Origin: Pseudomonas fluorescens | GTDB lineage: Bacteria > Pseudomonadota > Gammaproteobacteria > Pseudomonadales > Pseudomonadaceae | Assembly: GCF_001307155.1 (NCBI RefSeq) | Contig: NZ_CP012830.1 | Location: 1,915,501-1,979,500, forward strand | Length of the DNA stretch: 64,000 nt | Reading direction: 5' to 3' | Part shown: positions 17,023 through 26,078 of the stretch, one piece after another | How positions within the stretch are numbered: the stretch's first letter is position 1 | Layout of the letters: each line of letters starts with the position of its first letter | Made by a program: the position numbers and the translations under genes | The notes under the pieces: generated by a model | Database searches by the model: none | What the model was told of the DNA's origin: nothing | Seen by the model: only the letters and a program-made list of their open reading frames with translations

Positions 17023-19742
17023 CCGCTCCGGCGCTGCACATCTCCGGCCTCCAGCACCGTTATGGCAAGCAACAGGCACTGGCCGACATCGCGTTCAGCC
17101 TGCCGGCCGGCACTCGCTGCGGGCTGATCGGCCCGGATGGCGCCGGCAAGTCGAGCCTGCTGGGGCTGATCGCCGGCGTGAAAACCCTGCAACAAGGCCA
17201 ACTGGAAGTGCTCGGCGGCTCAATCCAGGATCGCCTTCATCGCAACAGCCTCTACGCTCGTATTGCGTTCATGCCCCAAGGCTTGGGCGGCAATCTGTAC
17301 CCCGAACTGTCGATCCGCGAGAACATCCACTTTTTTGCCACCCTGTTCGGGCTCTCGAAAGCCGACTTCGAACAGCGCATGCGTAGTCTGTTGCTGGCCA
17401 CTGATCTGCTGGGTTTTGCCGATCGTCCTGCAGGCAAGCTGTCGGGCGGCATGAAACAGAAGCTCGGACTCTGCTGTGCGCTGATTCACGAGCCGGATTT
17501 GCTGATCCTCGACGAACCCACCACCGGTGTCGATCCCTTGTCACGGCGGCGCTTCTGGGAGCTGATCGACGATGTACGTCGCCAACGCCCGCAGCTGACG
17601 TTGCTGGTCGCCACTGCCTACATGGAAGAAGCCGAGCAATTCGAACACTGCCTGATGCTCGACGGCGGCAAGCTGATCGCTACCGGCATGACGCACGAAC
17701 TGGTCGCTGTCACCGCCAGCGGTAAACTCGATGAAGCGTTCACCCATTTTCAAGGCAGCCGCGACCACGACAAGCAACCGCTAGTCATTGCCCCCAGAAC
17801 CCGCGCCAGCACCGACATTGCCATCGAAGCCCACGACCTGACCCTGCGTTTCGGTGATTTCACCGCGGTAGACAAGGTCAGCTTTGCCATCGGACGCGGG
17901 GAGATTTTCGGCTTCCTAGGCTCCAACGGCTGCGGCAAAACCACCACGATGAAAGTCCTTACCGGGCTGATACCGGCCAGTGAAGGCCGCGCCGCGCTGC
18001 TGGGTAACCCGGTGAATGCCAAGGACCTGGCCACTCGCAAACGGGTCGGCTTCATGTCTCAAAGCTTCTCGCTGTATGGCGAGCTCAGCGTGCGGCGGAA
18101 CCTGGATTTGCATGCGCGACTGTTCGATTTGCCCAAAACCGACAGTGCCCGGCGCATCGACGAACTGATCCAGCGCTTCAACCTGGGCAGCGTTGCTGAA
18201 CAACAGTCCGGCGCATTGCCGTTGGGCCTGCGCCAGCGTTTGTCGCTGGCGGTGGCGGTGCTGCATCGCCCGGAAGTGTTGATCCTCGACGAACCGACCT
18301 CCGGCGTGGACCCGGCAGCACGGGACGATTTCTGGCGGCTGCTGATCGAGTTGTCGCGTGAGCAAGGTGTAACGATCTTTCTCTCGACCCACTTCATGAA
18401 CGAAGCCCAGCGCTGCGACCGCATTTCGCTGATGCACGCTGGCAAGGTACTCGCTTGCGATACCCCGGCGGCGCTGCAACAGCAATTCCGGGGACAGACC
18501 CTGGAAGCGGCATTTGTTACCTGCCTGGAACAAGCTCAAGGCCCGGCGGAGTCACCGACGCCTGCTGGCCCCGCCGACGCGACGATCAACCCGGTCATGC
18601 AGTTGAAGGATCGCGGCTTCAGCCTCGGACGCCTGCTGGCGGTCGCCAGCCGCGAAGGCAAGGAATTGCTGCGGGACAAAGTACGAATGGCCTTCGCCCT
18701 GCTGGGGGCGATTTTCATGATGGTGATCTTCGGCTACGGCATTTCCCTGGACGTGGAAAAACTCGCCTTCGCCGTCTACGACCAGGACCAGACGCCGCAA
18801 AGCCGCGCCTACCTGGAAGCTTTTCGCGGCTCTCGCTACTTCAGCGAGCAGCCGTCGATCCGCGATGCCGCTGAGCTGCATCGCCGTCTTCAGCGCTCGG
18901 AAATCAAATTGGCGCTGGAGATCCCGCCAGGCTTTGGTCGCGACCTGTACGCCGGTCGCCAACCGACCGTGGCGGCCTGGCTCGATGGCGGCATGCCGTT
19001 TCGCGCCGAGACCAGTCGCAACTATGTAGAGGCCGTGCACCTGGCCAACATTGAACAACTGGCCGAGCAGAGCAGCCCTGCGCTGAATCGACAGTCAGCC
19101 GCCAAACTGGAAACCCGTTTCCGCTACAACCAGGATGTGGTCAGCGTCAACGCCATCGGGCCCGGGGTGATGGCGCTGATCCTCGCGTTCATTCCGGCCA
19201 TGCTCACTGCGCTGGGGATCGTGCGGGAGAAAGAGCTCGGCTCGATCACCAACTTCTACGCCACGCCCCTGACCCGCCTGGAGTTTTTGCTGGGTAAACA
19301 AGCGCCGTATCTGCTGGTGAGCCTGATTAACCTCGCAGTCCTGACGGCCATGAACCGCTGGCTCTTTGGCGTGCCATTCAAGGGCAGTGCGTTGACCCTG
19401 GCCTTCGGCGGATTGCTATACGTGCTGGCAACCACCAGCATGGGCCTGCTGATTTCGGCGTTCACCCGGACCCAGATCGCCGCCATCCTCGGCACCATGA
19501 TCATCACCAGCCTGCCGACCATCCAGTTTTCCGGGCTGATCGTGCCGCGCTCATCCCTCGATGGCGCGGCAGCGGTCATGGGCATGCTGTTTCCGGCGGG
19601 CTACTTCCTCGACATTACCGTCGGCACCTTCACCAAGGCGCTGGATATACGGCAGTTATGGCCGCAATGCCTGGCGCTGTTCGGATTCTTTATCGGGTTC
19701 ACCGGGCTCAGCCTGGTCATGCTGAAAAAGCAGGAGGCCTGA
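17019..19742 (+). CDS. rbbA: Tandem ABC ATPase-permease fusion (RbbA/YhiH-like)
   Basis: A 907-residue protein with two ABC ATPase domains followed by an ABC-2 membrane domain. The first domain has Walker A GPDGAGKS (38-45), signature LSGGMKQK and Walker B LLILDEPTTGVDP. The second has Walker A GSNGCGKT near residue 305 and a degenerate signature LPLGLRQR. From about residue 540 to the end there is one large extracytoplasmic loop and several membrane helices. Length and layout match E. coli RbbA, described as ribosome-associated, but the HlyD and YhhJ neighbours argue for an export pump. It overlaps both neighbours by one to four bases. Confidence 0.9.
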   Translation: MTAPALHISGLQHRYGKQQALADIAFSLPAGTRCGLIGPDGAGKSSLLGLIAGVKTLQQGQLEVLGGSIQDRLHRNSLYARIAFMPQGLGGNLYPELSIRENIHFFATLFGLSKADFEQRMRSLLLATDLLGFADRPAGKLSGGMKQKLGLCCALIHEPDLLILDEPTTGVDPLSRRRFWELIDDVRRQRPQLTLLVATAYMEEAEQFEHCLMLDGGKLIATGMTHELVAVTASGKLDEAFTHFQGSRDHDKQPLVIAPRTRASTDIAIEAHDLTLRFGDFTAVDKVSFAIGRGEIFGFLGSNGCGKTTTMKVLTGLIPASEGRAALLGNPVNAKDLATRKRVGFMSQSFSLYGELSVRRNLDLHARLFDLPKTDSARRIDELIQRFNLGSVAEQQSGALPLGLRQRLSLAVAVLHRPEVLILDEPTSGVDPAARDDFWRLLIELSREQGVTIFLSTHFMNEAQRCDRISLMHAGKVLACDTPAALQQQFRGQTLEAAFVTCLEQAQGPAESPTPAGPADATINPVMQLKDRGFSLGRLLAVASREGKELLRDKVRMAFALLGAIFMMVIFGYGISLDVEKLAFAVYDQDQTPQSRAYLEAFRGSRYFSEQPSIRDAAELHRRLQRSEIKLALEIPPGFGRDLYAGRQPTVAAWLDGGMPFRAETSRNYVEAVHLANIEQLAEQSSPALNRQSAAKLETRFRYNQDVVSVNAIGPGVMALILAFIPAMLTALGIVREKELGSITNFYATPLTRLEFLLGKQAPYLLVSLINLAVLTAMNRWLFGVPFKGSALTLAFGGLLYVLATTSMGLLISAFTRTQIAAILGTMIITSLPTIQFSGLIVPRSSLDGAAAVMGMLFPAGYFLDITVGTFTKALDIRQLWPQCLALFGFFIGFTGLSLVMLKKQEA

Positions 19743-20860
19743 TGCACAAGCTTGCGCACATACTGCGCCTTGGCCTCAAGGAAATGAGCAGCCTGCAGCA
19801 TGACAGCGTCTTGCTGCTGTTCCTGCTCTACGCCTTTACGGTGGCGATCTACATGCCGGCCGCAGGCTCGGTGATCGGTGTGCATAACGCCAGCGTGGCC
19901 ATCGTCGACGAAGATCACAGCAACCTGTCACGACAACTGGCCCAGAGCCTGCAACCCCCGGAATTCCAGCGTCCGGTGTTGTTACCCTATGGGCAACTGG
20001 ATCAGGTGATGGACAGCGGCCAGTACACCTTTGTCATCAACGTGCCAGCCAGTTTCCAGGCGGATATGTTGGCCGGGCGCCAGCCTGCGGTGCAGGTCAA
20101 TGTCGATGCCACGGCCATGAGCCAGGCGTTCATGGGCGCGGGTTACATTGCACGGATTTTCCAGCGCGAACTGTTGAGCTACAACGACCAAAGCGACCCG
20201 ACCGGCAAAGCCCCCGCCCTGCTGACCACCCGTTCGCTGTTCAATACCAATCTGGAAGGCGGCTGGTTCCTGGCGGTGATTCAGATCGTCAACAACATCA
20301 CCATCCTCGCCATCATCTTGACTGGCACGGCACTGCTGCGTGAGCGCGAACATGGCACGCTCGACCACTTGCTGGTGCTGCCGCTGACGGCACTGGAAAT
20401 CATGCTGGCGAAAATCTGGAGCAACATGCTGGTGGTGGTGCTGTGCACCTGGGCATCGCTGGAAATCATCGTCAAAGGCGCACTGGGCGTGCCGCTGGCG
20501 GGCTCCATGGCGCTGTTTTTGCTGGTGACCGCGGTTTACCTGTTCGCCAGCACGGCGCTGGGGATTTTCCTCGCGACCCTGGCCCGCTCGACACCCCAGT
20601 TCGGCTTGCTGGCCATTCCGGTGATTATTCCGATGTTGCTGCTGTCCGGCGGCAGTACACCGCTGGACAGCATGCCGCAATGGTTGCAATGGGTGATGCA
20701 GGGCTCGCCGTCGACGCACTTCGTCAGCCTCAGCGCCGCGATACTGTTCCGCGACGCCGGAGTCAGCGTGGTCTGGCCGGACTTACTGGCGCTGAGCGCC
20801 ATTGGCTTGCTGTTCTTTGCGATTGCGCTGAAGCGGTTTCGCAAAAGCCTGGCGTCCTGA
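19742..20860 (+). CDS. yhhJ: ABC-2 type transporter permease (YhhJ-like)
   Basis: A 372-residue inner-membrane protein of the ABC-2 family. An N-terminal helix is followed by a large periplasmic domain and five or six C-terminal helices, ending RFRKSLAS. The start codon shares a base with the rbbA stop (TGATG), so translation is coupled. With HlyD and RbbA it makes the complete E. coli-type yhiI-rbbA-yhhJ set. The substrate is not known from sequence. Confidence 0.9.
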   Translation: MHKLAHILRLGLKEMSSLQHDSVLLLFLLYAFTVAIYMPAAGSVIGVHNASVAIVDEDHSNLSRQLAQSLQPPEFQRPVLLPYGQLDQVMDSGQYTFVINVPASFQADMLAGRQPAVQVNVDATAMSQAFMGAGYIARIFQRELLSYNDQSDPTGKAPALLTTRSLFNTNLEGGWFLAVIQIVNNITILAIILTGTALLREREHGTLDHLLVLPLTALEIMLAKIWSNMLVVVLCTWASLEIIVKGALGVPLAGSMALFLLVTAVYLFASTALGIFLATLARSTPQFGLLAIPVIIPMLLLSGGSTPLDSMPQWLQWVMQGSPSTHFVSLSAAILFRDAGVSVVWPDLLALSAIGLLFFAIALKRFRKSLAS

Positions 20861-20869
20861 ACACTTCAT

Positions 20870-20893
20870 GCGGCGAGGGGCTTGCCCCTGCGC
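20870..20893. repeat. Single REP half-element
   Basis: GCGGCGAGGGGCTTGCCCCTGCGC forms one imperfect hairpin resembling a single arm of the family 1 pairs. It fills the gap between the convergent yhhJ-like and FliL-like genes and may end both transcripts. Confidence 0.55.
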
Positions 20894-20903
20894 CACAGTC
20901 TGT

Positions 20904-21311
20904 TTACTGGATGATCAGGTTATTGAACAACAGATCGTCCACCATCGGCTTGCCGGTCTCGTCATTCATCACTTGCTGGGTCTGCTTCAAGGCTTCCTGA
21001 CGCAGCTTCTCTTTCGCTTCGACGTTGTTCATGGCTTCAGTGGTCTGCTGAGAAAACAACGCCACCAACTGATTGCGAATCAACGGTTCGTTGGCCTTCA
21101 CGGCCTTGACCGCGTCCTCGCCGGTTACCCGCAACGCCACATCAGCCTTGTAGACCTTGAGCTTCTGGGTGCCATCCAGCCCATAGTTACCCACGAACGG
21201 TGGGCTCAGGCTGATATAGCTGACTTTCGGCGCTTCGCCTTCTTTGGCTTCTTCGGCCATCGCTGCCACAGGCAGAGACAGGGCCAGCATCAACATGATC
21301 CACGCTTTCAC
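20904..21311 (-). CDS. FliL-like secreted protein
   Basis: A 135-residue protein with a signal peptide (residues 1 to about 18, LPVAAMA) and a FliL-type domain: SYISLSPPFVGNYG, KADVALRV, NEPLIRNQLVALFSQQT, and a C-terminus ending LLFNNLIIQ. The start was set at GTG 21311 because a strong GAGGAGCG lies upstream and the signal peptide begins there; ATG 21296 is the alternative. True flagellar FliL keeps an N-terminal anchor in the inner membrane; this protein looks released or processed, and no flagellar genes are nearby. A role at the flagellar motor is not established. Confidence 0.78.
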   Translation of the reverse strand: MKAWIMLMLALSLPVAAMAEEAKEGEAPKVSYISLSPPFVGNYGLDGTQKLKVYKADVALRVTGEDAVKAVKANEPLIRNQLVALFSQQTTEAMNNVEAKEKLRQEALKQTQQVMNDETGKPMVDDLLFNNLIIQ

Positions 21312-21462
21312 AATTCGCTCCTCATCCGGTTTGCGGCCTAGCATAACCACCCGCAGCCCAAGCACAAAGCTTATGGCTGCCTATCAGGGCCGGGCATGCT
21401 CGTTGACCCGTTGACTCACACACCTACACTTATCGGCCATCACTCCCAAAGGAATAGCCCTG

Positions 21463-22440
21463 ATGAAAGCCGTGCTGTGCAAAGCCTTCGGCCCTGCCGA
21501 ATCGCTGGTGCTGGAAGAAGTCGCGAGTCCTGTCGCCAAGAAGAACGAAATCCTGCTGGACGTGCATGCGGCCGGGGTGAACTTCCCGGACACGCTGATC
21601 ATCGAGGGCAAATACCAGTTCAAGCCACCCTTCCCGTTTTCGCCGGGCGGTGAAGCGGCTGGAGTGGTGAGCGCGGTGGGCGAAAAAGTCAGCCACCTCA
21701 AGGTCGGTGACCGGGTCATGGCACTGACCGGATGGGGCAGCTTTGCCGAGCAAGTCGCGGTGCCGGGCTACAACGTGTTGCCTATCCCGCCGTCGATGGA
21801 CTTCAACATCGCCGCAGCCTTCAGCATGACCTACGGCACTTCGATGCACGCGTTGAAACAGCGCGGCAACCTGCAACCGGGGGAAACCCTGCTGGTGCTC
21901 GGCGCTTCGGGTGGTGTCGGCTTGGCCGCCGTGGAAATCGGTAAAGCCATGGGTGCCCGGGTCATCGCTGCCGCCAGCAGCGCCGAGAAACTCGCCGTGG
22001 CCAAGGCTGCCGGCGCCGATGAGTTGATCAACTACAGCGAAGCCAACCTCAAGGACGAAATCAAGCGCCTGACCGATGGCAACGGTGCCGACGTGATCTA
22101 CGATCCGGTGGGTGGCGACCTGTTCGACCAGGCGATCCGCGCCATTGCCTGGAATGGCCGCCTGCTGGTGGTCGGTTTCGCCAGCGGACGCATCCCGGAA
22201 CTGCCGGTGAACCTCGCCCTGCTCAAGGGGGCAGCTGTACTCGGAGTGTTCTGGGGCGCCTTCGCCCAACGCCAGCCACAAGACAACGCCGCCAACTTCC
22301 AGCAACTGTTCGGCTGGTTCGCCGAAGGCAAGCTCAAGCCTCTGGTGTCGCAGGTTTACCCGCTGGCTCAGGCGGCCAATGCCATCAATGATCTGGGCCA
22401 GCGCAAGGCCGTTGGAAAGGTGGTGGTGCGGGTACGGTGA
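21463..22440 (+). CDS. NADPH:quinone oxidoreductase (zinc-independent MDR family)
   Basis: A 325-residue medium-chain dehydrogenase/reductase of the quinone reductase type. The GroES-like N-terminal domain contains AAGVNFPDTLIIEGKYQ, and the Rossmann domain contains LGASGGVGLAAVEIGKA near residue 147. The structural and catalytic zinc ligands of alcohol dehydrogenases are absent. It probably reduces quinones or enoyl compounds with NADPH in the cytosol. An AAGGA ribosome site precedes the ATG. It stands alone between convergent and unrelated genes. Confidence 0.88.
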   Translation: MKAVLCKAFGPAESLVLEEVASPVAKKNEILLDVHAAGVNFPDTLIIEGKYQFKPPFPFSPGGEAAGVVSAVGEKVSHLKVGDRVMALTGWGSFAEQVAVPGYNVLPIPPSMDFNIAAAFSMTYGTSMHALKQRGNLQPGETLLVLGASGGVGLAAVEIGKAMGARVIAAASSAEKLAVAKAAGADELINYSEANLKDEIKRLTDGNGADVIYDPVGGDLFDQAIRAIAWNGRLLVVGFASGRIPELPVNLALLKGAAVLGVFWGAFAQRQPQDNAANFQQLFGWFAEGKLKPLVSQVYPLAQAANAINDLGQRKAVGKVVVRVR

Positions 22441-22498
22441 ACACGACGCCCTGCTACGCTTCGTAGTCTGTTTACCCATCACAGGATGGAGGATAAGC

Positions 22499-23107
22499 AT
22501 GATGCTGCGCAAGCTGTTATTGAGTCTGGCGGTCTTGCCTGCACTGTTGATTTCAATGCAGACATTGGCAAATCAGAATAACAAGGAGGTTCCGGGCTTG
22601 AAAAATGTCACCGTACTGATCGTCCGACATGCGGAAAAACCCGATCAGGGCATGGGACTCAGCCCTCGTGGCGAGCAGCGCGCCGAAGCGTATGCGCACT
22701 ATTTCGACCCGCTGCAGCTGGGCAGCAAGAACCTGGTACCGCAACGCCTGATCGCCACCAGCGACAGCAAGTCCAGCGCGCGACCACGGCTGACCCTGAC
22801 ACCGCTGTCGCAACGTCTGCACCTTCCGATCGAGCAACCCTATGCCGATGAAGAAGTCGACAAACTGGTCAAATCGCTGGACAAGAACAACCAGGCCTCT
22901 GTCGTATTGATCGCCTGGCATCACGGGCATATCGACAATCTGATCGAAGCGTTCGGTGGTGATGGCCAAGCGTTGACCGGGCAGAAATCCTGGCCGGAAG
23001 ACGTCTATGACTGGCTGATCGTATTGCGCTTCGACGACCAGGGGAATTTGGTCGAATCCCACAGCAAGAAGATCCAGGAACATCTGTTGCCCGGCGATGG
23101 CAGCTGA
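22499..23107 (+). CDS. Periplasmic histidine phosphatase family protein
   Basis: A 202-residue protein with a signal peptide (about residues 1-24) and a histidine phosphatase core. The RHG-like motif is VLIVRHAEK (catalytic His44), a second catalytic-type His is in LIAWHHGH, and RLIATSDSKSSARPRLT gives the phosphate-site arginine. Branch-2 histidine phosphatases include phytases and acid phosphatases, but the substrate here is unknown. A GGAGG site precedes ATG 22499. It lies directly upstream of glpT but is separated by putative GlpR operators. Confidence 0.82.
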   Translation: MMLRKLLLSLAVLPALLISMQTLANQNNKEVPGLKNVTVLIVRHAEKPDQGMGLSPRGEQRAEAYAHYFDPLQLGSKNLVPQRLIATSDSKSSARPRLTLTPLSQRLHLPIEQPYADEEVDKLVKSLDKNNQASVVLIAWHHGHIDNLIEAFGGDGQALTGQKSWPEDVYDWLIVLRFDDQGNLVESHSKKIQEHLLPGDGS

Positions 23108-23142
23108 TTATCCGAATCCCCCCGCCCCTCCACCTGAAGAGC

Positions 23143-23164
23143 GCATGTTCATAAAAGAACATGC
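23143..23164. promoter_or_regulatory. Putative GlpR operator 1 upstream of glpT
   Basis: GCATGTTC-ATAAAA-GAACATGC is a perfect 8-bp dyad. Its ATGTTC/GAACAT halves and six-base spacing match the E. coli GlpR operator layout (ATGTTCGWTAWCGAACAT). It lies 109 bases before the glpT start. Confidence 0.65.
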
Positions 23165-23206
23165 ATTCTCGTTCACTTCTCCGGATTTCCTTGACGACAA
23201 GCGGTG

Positions 23207-23226
23207 CTTTTTTCGGTAACGAAACT
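23207..23226. promoter_or_regulatory. Putative GlpR operator 2 near the glpT promoter
   Basis: The core TTTCGGTAACGAAA (23211-23224) keeps the TTCG-n4-CGAA centre of the E. coli GlpR operator. Its centre lies 64 bp, about six helical turns, from the centre of operator 1. A TTGACG hexamer at 23191-23196 could be a -35 box, placing the site over the -10 region. Confidence 0.5.
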
Positions 23227-23272
23227 GTAACATTCGCATCCGCAGTCAAAACAAGAAATCTGGAGCTCTTGA

Positions 23273-24622
23273 ATGTTTGCTTTTTTTCGTCCTGCCGCCC
23301 ATCAGGCTCCATTGCCTGAAGAACACGTAGACAGCACCTACCGGCGCCTGCGCTGGCAAATCTTCGCCGGGATTTTCTTCGGCTACGCCGGTTATTACCT
23401 GCTGCGCAAAAACTTCTCCCTGGCCATGCCGTACCTGATCGACGAAGGCTACACCCGTGGCCAGTTGGGCCTGGCGATGTCGGCGATCGCGATTGCCTAC
23501 GGTTTGTCGAAGTTTTTGATGGGGCTGGTGTCCGACCGTTCCAACCCGCGTTACTTCCTGCCCTTCGGCTTGCTGGTATCGGCCGGGGTCATGTTCATTT
23601 TCGGTTTCGCACCGTGGGCAACGTCCAGCGTGACCATGATGTTCATCCTGCTGTTCATCAACGGCTGGGCCCAGGGCATGGGCTGGCCACCGAGTGGCCG
23701 GACCATGGTGCATTGGTGGTCGCAGAAAGAACGCGGTGGCGTGGTGTCGGTCTGGAACGTCGCGCATAACGTCGGCGGTGGCCTGATCGGCCCGTTGTTC
23801 CTGCTTGGCATGGGCCTGTTCAACGACTGGCACGCGGCGTTCTACGTCCCCGCCGCCGTTGCGTTGCTGGTGGCTGTGTTCGCCTTCATGGTGATGCGCG
23901 ATACCCCGCAATCGGTAGGCCTGCCACCCATCGAGAAGTACAAGAACGATTACCCGGAAGGCTACGACGCCAGCCACGAAGACGAATTCAGTGCCAAGGA
24001 AATCTTCGTCAAGTACGTGCTGCGCAACAAAATGCTCTGGTACATCGCCATGGCCAACGTCTTCGTCTACCTGCTGCGCTACGGCGTGCTGGACTGGGCG
24101 CCGACCTACCTGAAGGAAGCCAAGCACTTCGACGTGGATAAAACCTCGTGGGCGTATTTCTTCTACGAGTGGGCCGGTATTCCGGGCACGCTGTTGTGCG
24201 GCTGGATGTCGGACAAGATCTTCCGCGGCAACCGTGGCCTGACCGGCATGGTGTTCATGGCACTGGTGACCGTAGCGACTCTGGTTTACTGGCTGAACCC
24301 GGCCGGCAATCCGACCATCGACATGATCGCGCTGTTCTCCATCGGCTTCCTGATCTACGGCCCGGTGATGCTGATCGGCCTGCAAGCGCTGGAGCTGGCG
24401 CCGAAGAAAGCCGCCGGCACGGCTGCGGGTTTCACCGGTCTGTTCGGTTATCTGGGCGGCTCGGTCGCGGCCAGTGCAGCGATGGGCTACACCGTGGACC
24501 ATTTCGGCTGGGATGGCGGCTTCGTGTTGCTGGTTGGCGCGTGCCTGCTGGCAATGGCTTGCCTGGCACCGACCTTGTGGCACAAGCAAGTCGCCAGCCA
24601 GGGTCGTGAAGCGCTCGCTTAA
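23273..24622 (+). CDS. glpT: Glycerol-3-phosphate transporter (GlpT, MFS antiporter)
   Basis: A 449-residue major facilitator protein with twelve predicted helices. GlpT features include [20 protein letters not shown] with the substrate-binding arginine, [13 protein letters not shown] and a conserved central loop. It exchanges external glycerol-3-phosphate for internal phosphate. A GGAGCTCTTGA site precedes the ATG, and two GlpR-operator-like dyads lie upstream. No glpQ follows, unlike the enteric glpTQ operon. Its stop overlaps the end of the converging ChaC-like gene by four bases. Confidence 0.95.
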   Translation: MFAFFRPAAHQAPLPEEHVDSTYRRLRWQIFAGIFFGYAGYYLLRKNFSLAMPYLIDEGYTRGQLGLAMSAIAIAYGLSKFLMGLVSDRSNPRYFLPFGLLVSAGVMFIFGFAPWATSSVTMMFILLFINGWAQGMGWPPSGRTMVHWWSQKERGGVVSVWNVAHNVGGGLIGPLFLLGMGLFNDWHAAFYVPAAVALLVAVFAFMVMRDTPQSVGLPPIEKYKNDYPEGYDASHEDEFSAKEIFVKYVLRNKMLWYIAMANVFVYLLRYGVLDWAPTYLKEAKHFDVDKTSWAYFFYEWAGIPGTLLCGWMSDKIFRGNRGLTGMVFMALVTVATLVYWLNPAGNPTIDMIALFSIGFLIYGPVMLIGLQALELAPKKAAGTAAGFTGLFGYLGGSVAASAAMGYTVDHFGWDGGFVLLVGACLLAMACLAPTLWHKQVASQGREALA

Positions 24623-25257
24623 GCCTTGCAGCGCTTGAGCCGCGCCTCCAGGTTCCGGTCTGGCATGGCGTGGCTGCGCAGGGCGTGGACGGTCTGCTCG
24701 ACATAATCGCGAGTAGTGCCGTAACGCCCGCAAGCGCTTTCGAACACCTGGCTCAGCACATGGTCCGGCAAGTTGCCGGCATAGCTGGGCAGGTGCCGCT
24801 CCAACACAAACCCCAATGCCTGAACCTTGCTGCCGTCTTCCAGCCGGCAATTGAGCCAGTGCGGGCGATAAGACGGCACCGGCATTTCGCGCTGCCACAA
24901 GGCAAATAGCGAGGCTTCCAATTGCTCCTCGGGCAACCGATAGGCAAAGCCGCTGCAAGACCCACCGCGATCCAGGCCAAACACCAGCCCCGGCATTTCC
25001 GGCGTACCACGGTGTTCGTGAGACCACAGGTACAAGCCGCGATGGTAACCATGCACGCGTCCGCGCACCCGCTCGACCGCTGTGCATTCCGGGCGCCAGA
25101 TCAATGAACCGTAAGCGAATAACCAGACCGGCCCGCCCTTGTGCCGGGCCATGGTGGCCTGCATCGAGCTGAGCAATTGTTCGTGAGTCAGCTGCGCGCC
25201 CAGATCGAGCCGCGGAGGGTAAGCCAGATTCAAACAAGCAGATTCAATGGCGGTCAT
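24619..25257 (-). CDS. Gamma-glutamylcyclotransferase (ChaC-like)
   Basis: A 212-residue protein with the ChaC fold. The substrate-loop motif YGSLIWRP is at residues 49-56, followed by the [18 protein letters not shown] segment and [19 protein letters not shown]. The catalytic glutamate is probably in LWQREM. Such enzymes cleave glutathione to 5-oxoproline and Cys-Gly in the cytosol. It converges on glpT with a four-base overlap and has no cation-transport neighbour, despite the family name. Confidence 0.88.
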   Translation of the reverse strand: MTAIESACLNLAYPPRLDLGAQLTHEQLLSSMQATMARHKGGPVWLFAYGSLIWRPECTAVERVRGRVHGYHRGLYLWSHEHRGTPEMPGLVFGLDRGGSCSGFAYRLPEEQLEASLFALWQREMPVPSYRPHWLNCRLEDGSKVQALGFVLERHLPSYAGNLPDHVLSQVFESACGRYGTTRDYVEQTVHALRSHAMPDRNLEARLKRCKA

Positions 25258-25598
25258 GGCAAAGGGTGTTCAGTCCCACAAGTATTACAAGATGTAAGCA
25301 AGATTAACGTCATAGAACATATAGCAGTAAACGTAAAACGAAAAGTGCTAAAGGACGTATGACCCTTCTATATCAAGGACTGCGCCAATTAAGGAGTCTG
25401 ATATATAGCCTAATACTCTTTGGGAAATATCTTAAATACCCGAATGAAATATGCATAAGCCTTGCGGCCGTTCAGAATCAACCGTCATTTAACAGATCTT
25501 TCTGACGTATTCGTCTGATACCCTGCCGCCCCTTCTTTGAATGCAGGCGTATAGCAGCCTCCACAGGCGCAAGCCGAATTACCAATAGAGGTCGCAAG
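25258..25598. other. AT-rich intergenic region upstream of the PagP-like gene
   Basis: These 341 bases are visibly poorer in G+C than the rest of the window, with several AATATTT/TATATA-like stretches. They probably hold the promoters of both divergent genes and may bind MvaT-type nucleoid proteins. A 48-codon frame (25359-25505) with AAGGA before its ATG is listed separately at low confidence. No clear PhoP-box repeat was found. Confidence 0.5.
25359..25505 (+). CDS. Possible 48-residue protein in the AT-rich spacer
   Basis: An ATG preceded by AAAGGACGT opens a 48-codon frame (MTLLYQGLRQLRSL..., one weakly hydrophobic stretch, ending SFNRSF). The ribosome site is good, but AT-rich DNA gives such frames by chance. 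No family is recognised. Confidence 0.2.
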   Translation: MTLLYQGLRQLRSLIYSLILFGKYLKYPNEICISLAAVQNQPSFNRSF

Positions 25599-26078
25599 AT
25601 GAAAAACCTGAAAATGTACGGTCTGCTGTTGCTGGCGCTGGCCACCCCGGCGCTGGCAGTCGAAAGCCCGACTCAAGCAGACAAGGGCTTCTGGTACCTG
25701 CAAGGTAGCCTCTATACCAAACACTATTCGCCAGACCCCGATCACAATAACAATCAGGACCTGATCGGCCTTGAACGCAATCAAGCATCCGGTTGGTTGT
25801 TTGGAGCAGTGACTTTTCGTAACTCGTTCAGTCAGCGCTCGTATTACGCCTATGCGGGGAAGCGTTACGAGAGCGCCGACTATCCGGTGTATATAAAGCT
25901 GACCGGTGGATTACTCCAGGGCTACAGCGGCGAGTACAAGGACAAAATTCCGCTCAACCACTTCGGCGTGGCGCCCGTGATCATTCCATCACTGGGCGCT
26001 CATTATGGTCCGGTCGCCGCCGAGCTGGTTCTGCTCGGCTTTAACGCAGCCATGATCACCACTGGCGTGCGTTTCTAG
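25599..26078 (+). CDS. Outer-membrane beta-barrel, PagP-like (putative lipid A palmitoyltransferase)
   Basis: A 159-residue protein with a signal peptide (cleavage after ALA, residue 20) and a mature part ending GVRF, typical of outer-membrane barrels. Aligned by eye with E. coli PagP, YTKHYS supplies the catalytic His (H42), FRNSF supplies Ser76 of the FKDSW motif, and the IPL...PVIIPSLGAHYGPV segment corresponds to IPLPVLLPLASVGYGPV. The catalytic Asp is Asn75 here. PagP adds palmitate to lipid A. Database transfer often names such proteins an sn-glycerol-3-phosphate transporter, which the barrel features do not support. AGAGG precedes the ATG. Confidence 0.65.
   Translation: MKNLKMYGLLLLALATPALAVESPTQADKGFWYLQGSLYTKHYSPDPDHNNNQDLIGLERNQASGWLFGAVTFRNSFSQRSYYAYAGKRYESADYPVYIKLTGGLLQGYSGEYKDKIPLNHFGVAPVIIPSLGAHYGPVAAELVLLGFNAAMITTGVRF

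Noticed and set aside
23246..25237. A minus-strand 663-codon frame across glpT and the ChaC-like gene.
   Set aside because: It covers two clear genes; the first part is out of frame with the ChaC-like gene and the rest is antisense to glpT.
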